7,032 nt of DNA, from assembly GCA_031265345.1 (NCBI GenBank), contig JAISCU010000182.1, positions 1 to 7,032 of the forward strand, given 5' to 3'. The notes under the pieces were generated by a model. The model saw only the letters and a program-made list of their open reading frames with translations, had not been told where the DNA came from and did no database searches. This document shows, piece after piece, positions 5,111 to 7,032 of this stretch (its first letter is position 1; each line of letters begins with the position of its first letter). The stretch comes from Bifidobacteriaceae bacterium. GTDB lineage: Bacteria; Actinomycetota; Actinomycetes; Actinomycetales; WQXJ01. Position numbers and translations under genes: made by a program.

Positions 5111-5161
5111 CCGTGCGGTGGGCACGAAACGGTACCGTCCCCGAAGGCGCAAAGGCTGCGG

Positions 5162-6643
5162 TCAGAGCGAGCCGGCCCTGACCCGTTCGGCGATGTCGTC
5201 CGCGGTGAGCCAGCCCGAGGTCAGCGCGAAGCCGTTGGCCGATCCGGGAATGGGCAGCGAGTACGATTCCCCGAACAGACCGCCAGCGTCGCAACCGACC
5301 GCGTACAGGCCTTTGATCGGTTCGCCGGACTTGGTCAGGCAGCGCCAATGATCGTCCACCAGGATGGCGCCCATCGAGACCATGATCCCGGTCTCCATCT
5401 TGATGGCGTAGAACGGCGGTTCCGCCAGCGCCAGCAGGAACTTGGCCGGCTTGTGGAACCGGGCGTCCTCGCCCGCAGCGCAGGCCGCATTGTAGGCATC
5501 GACCTCGGCCTTGACCACTTCCGGATCAAGGCCCATCTTGGTGGCTAGCTCCCCGATAGTCTGGGCGGACTGGACGTTCGCGCGGTCCGGGTCGGCGGCA
5601 TCGACGGTTATCTCATCGGGGAGGCGGACCATCTTCTCGTGGTTGCAGACATAGATGCCGAGCCCCACTTCGTTGCCGTCCTCCACCAAGTGCCGGATCG
5701 TGGCGGAATCCATGATCAGCCAATACATCGACTCGGGCAGCGCGGCCACGACGTCCCCGGCGTTCCCGAAGTTCAGGCCCACGGCTTCGTTGATGAACCG
5801 CTCGCCGTTGGCGTTGACCCAGAAATACGGCTGCATACCGGTGGCATTGGTGTGACTGGTGATGGTCTTGTCGCGCATCAACGGGAACAGCAGCAGCGTG
5901 CCGATTGATGGGTGCTCGGCGCCACCGGCCGCCAGGACCATCTTGATCCCGTCGCCGGTGTTCCCAGGACCGCCCACGTTGATCAGTTTGCCTCCCACCT
6001 TGTCGAAACGTGTGTACTGGTCGATCATCTCAGGGTTGTTGGCGTAGCCGCCGCTCGCCACCACCACAGCCTTGGCCCCCAGACGAACCGTCTGGTCGTC
6101 GGCGTCACGGACGGCCAGCCCCACTACCTTCCCGGCGTCGTCAAGTAGGACCTCGCGGGCCGCCGTGCCCAGGAAGATGTCCACGTCGCGCCGCCGCGCC
6201 TCGGCCTCCAGCAATTCGATCAGCTTGGCGATCTCGCCTTCGACCAGGTGCCAGGTGACCAGCTCGCCCGGCTGGTCCAGCGCGGTCACCGTCACGTCGT
6301 CGTAGACAGCCCCGATCTCGTCGCGCATCTTCTTCACGGTCGTCGCGGCGTTCTCCACGAATCGCGTCACCACCGACGGGTTGGCACGCCAGTGCGAGTA
6401 GTCGAGGTAGGTGTCGAACGCCTCACGCTTGGTCACGGTGATGCCGCGTTTGGCCTGCTCATCCGACTCGAAGGCGGCGTGGCCCTCGGCGAAGGCGGAA
6501 CTGCCACCGGTCTGGGCCTCCTTCTCCAGCAGGGCGCAGGTGAGGCCGTCCTTGGCCGCCTGGACCGCGCACGAAAGGCCGGAGGCGCCACCGCCGATCA
6601 CGATCACGTCGTAACTCGTGTCAAACTCGTGGATTTGGCTCAT
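5162..6643 (-). CDS. FAD-dependent reductase-like flavoprotein (FAD_binding_2 family)
   Basis: The family includes flavocytochrome fumarate reductases, urocanate reductase and 3-ketosteroid dehydrogenases. This 493-residue protein starts with the dinucleotide fold (YDVIVIGGGASG, 11-22; ribose-binding E40), has the second FAD motif VVVASGGYANN at 193-203 and a GLYAVGCDAGGLFGE segment at 445-459. It has no signal peptide, heme sites or FMN-binding domain, so it is probably cytosolic and needs an external electron donor. NGERFINE (279-286) keeps the arginine corresponding to the proton donor of fumarate reductases. The usual H-TMGG histidine is replaced by MVSMGA at 421-426, and the usual NRLGGNA arginine region reads SLPIPGSANG at 462-471, so fumarate is unlikely to be the substrate. 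The start ATG has AGAGGGG 6 bases upstream. The gene stands alone, flanked by copies of the same repeat. Confidence 0.85.
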   Translation of the reverse strand: MSQIHEFDTSYDVIVIGGGASGLSCAVQAAKDGLTCALLEKEAQTGGSSAFAEGHAAFESDEQAKRGITVTKREAFDTYLDYSHWRANPSVVTRFVENAATTVKKMRDEIGAVYDDVTVTALDQPGELVTWHLVEGEIAKLIELLEAEARRRDVDIFLGTAAREVLLDDAGKVVGLAVRDADDQTVRLGAKAVVVASGGYANNPEMIDQYTRFDKVGGKLINVGGPGNTGDGIKMVLAAGGAEHPSIGTLLLFPLMRDKTITSHTNATGMQPYFWVNANGERFINEAVGLNFGNAGDVVAALPESMYWLIMDSATIRHLVEDGNEVGLGIYVCNHEKMVRLPDEITVDAADPDRANVQSAQTIGELATKMGLDPEVVKAEVDAYNAACAAGEDARFHKPAKFLLALAEPPFYAIKMETGIMVSMGAILVDDHWRCLTKSGEPIKGLYAVGCDAGGLFGESYSLPIPGSANGFALTSGWLTADDIAERVRAGSL

Positions 6644-6692
6644 AGTGATCCCCTCTTTCGGTTTTCGAACTATCGATGAGGGGACTTACTTC

Positions 6693-6698
6693 AGCCTA
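6693..6698 (-). promoter_or_regulatory. Candidate -10 of the flavoprotein gene
   Basis: TAGGCT, the same hexamer as upstream of ndk and the antitoxin, lies 49 bases before the ATG, giving a leader of about 43 bases that contains the ribosome site. The -35 region is poor, so this is tentative. It lies between repeat B and the gene. Confidence 0.35.
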
Positions 6699-6726
6699 CG
6701 CAGCGGCCCGGCACGCCGCCAGGGCC

Positions 6727-6886
6727 GCTCGTCCGGTCGCGCGAAAGGCGCCAGTCGCACGATGCCGCGCGGTCGGCGCCCCGCGCCCGCCCGACTGACC
6801 CGGTGGGCGGCATCGGCGTCCCGAAAATGGCCCCGAAATATCTTGACCTGAAGCGAAACTTCTGGCCAGTGGGCACGTAATGGGGA
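6727..6886. repeat. Dispersed repeat, copy B (about 160 bp)
   Basis: This is the direct-repeat partner of 4904-5062, with the same end motifs and the conserved 9-bp inverted repeat (6760-6768 and 6807-6815). It lies upstream of the flavoprotein gene, and its right edge (AATGGGGA) coincides with the start of the IS terminal repeat. Copy A keeps AATGGGGA but then continues into unrelated DNA. Short open frames across it are not conserved between copies. Confidence 0.8.
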
Positions 6887-6907
6887 TCTCCTCCTTTGTT
6901 CGTGGGT
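6882..6907 (+). repeat. IS terminal inverted repeat, right copy
   Basis: It starts GGGGATCTCCTCC and ends GTTCGTGGGT, matching 112-137 inverted at 24 of 26 positions. It begins at the end of the transposase stop codon, as expected for the 3' end (IRR) of a compact IS. Confidence 0.7.
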
Positions 6908-7032
6908 CATTTTCGGCCTGGGATGGTGGGCGGGTGGCCGCCGAGCGAGAGCATGGCGAGCCCGATGAGCGCGTTGACGTCGTGGAAGCCGAAGGCGGTG
7001 CGGGTGATGACCCGGAGCTTGGCGTTGACGGA
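6907..7032 (-). CDS. ISL3-family transposase, C-terminal 41 residues (partial)
   Basis: The minus strand from the right edge to the TGA at 6909-6907 encodes a segment with NAKLRVITRTAFGFHDVNAL followed by IGLAMLSLGGHPP and ending PGRK. This is the characteristic tail of DDE transposases of the ISL3 family (N-K-R-ITR-AFGF, then LA-L-LGG). The catalytic acidic residues lie upstream, outside the window, so intactness cannot be judged. The family assignment is from recognition of the tail only. Confidence 0.75.
   Translation of the reverse strand, partial: SVNAKLRVITRTAFGFHDVNALIGLAMLSLGGHPPTIPGRK

Larger units (their letters stand above)
6882..7032 (-). mobile_element. ISL3-family insertion sequence, transposase 3' end, cut by the window edge
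   Basis: The terminal repeat (6882-6907) and the transposase C-terminus indicate the right end of an IS whose body lies beyond the window. Its transposase reads on the minus strand, the same direction as the inferred left element, so the two copies are in direct orientation. ISL3 elements usually make 8-bp target duplications; these cannot be tested because the far end of each copy is missing. Confidence 0.75.

Noticed and set aside
5129..5138. Perfect palindrome ACGGTACCGT
   Set aside because: A 10-bp palindrome alone, near no start codon and not repeated elsewhere in the window, is not enough to call a site.
6691..6876. 61-codon minus-strand frame over repeat B starting with GTG, downstream of an AGGAGG in the IS end
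   Set aside because: The Shine-Dalgarno-like bases belong to the terminal repeat, and the matching frame in copy A is shifted by indels, so no protein is conserved between the copies.

Overview
The window is high-GC DNA that reads like an actinobacterium (Actinomycetota). Coding regions are GC-rich at third positions, the nucleoside diphosphate kinase resembles those of the Bifidobacterium/Actinomyces side of the phylum, and two genes appear to have leaderless promoters of the TAnnnT-N6-ATG type. Genus and species cannot be read from the sequence.

Layout from left to right. At 1-137 lies one end of an insertion sequence, with a 26-bp terminal repeat at 112-137 and a probable transposase start on the minus strand. 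Next come a complete hipB-hipA toxin-antitoxin operon (minus strand, 176-1707) and its control region (1726-1797), which holds three evenly spaced copies of GTCC-N8-GGAC. A divergent lipoprotein gene follows (plus strand, 1801-2415). A PadR regulator with an overlapping DUF2812 membrane protein occupies 2508-3471 on the minus strand, preceded by three tandem TATCG-N5-CGATA sites. After a gene-free stretch (3538-3840) come ndk (3841-4266) and, just upstream of it, a ribbon-helix-helix/MazF-type toxin-antitoxin pair (4276-4856). A spacer (4857-5161) contains a dispersed repeat and a pair of DnaA-box-like sequences. A large FAD-dependent reductase-like flavoprotein (5162-6643) follows, then a second copy of the same repeat (6727-6886). 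The window ends inside an ISL3-type transposase (6907-7032).

The terminal repeats of the two IS ends match at 24 of 26 positions in inverted orientation. Both transposases would read on the minus strand, so about 6.7 kb with two type II toxin-antitoxin modules is bracketed by two same-orientation IS copies. This is an accessory-looking segment, although ndk is normally a core gene, so the whole segment need not be mobile.

Most of the interest is regulatory. It includes a 28-bp-phased HipB operator array shared with a divergent lipoprotein gene, a tandem PadR operator array, and identical leaderless promoter elements for the antitoxin and ndk. Direct repeats of about 160 bp flank the flavoprotein gene, and a weaker third relative appears to run into the 3' end of hipA. 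I found no CRISPR array, tRNA or rRNA, and no clearly new multi-gene defence or biosynthetic system.
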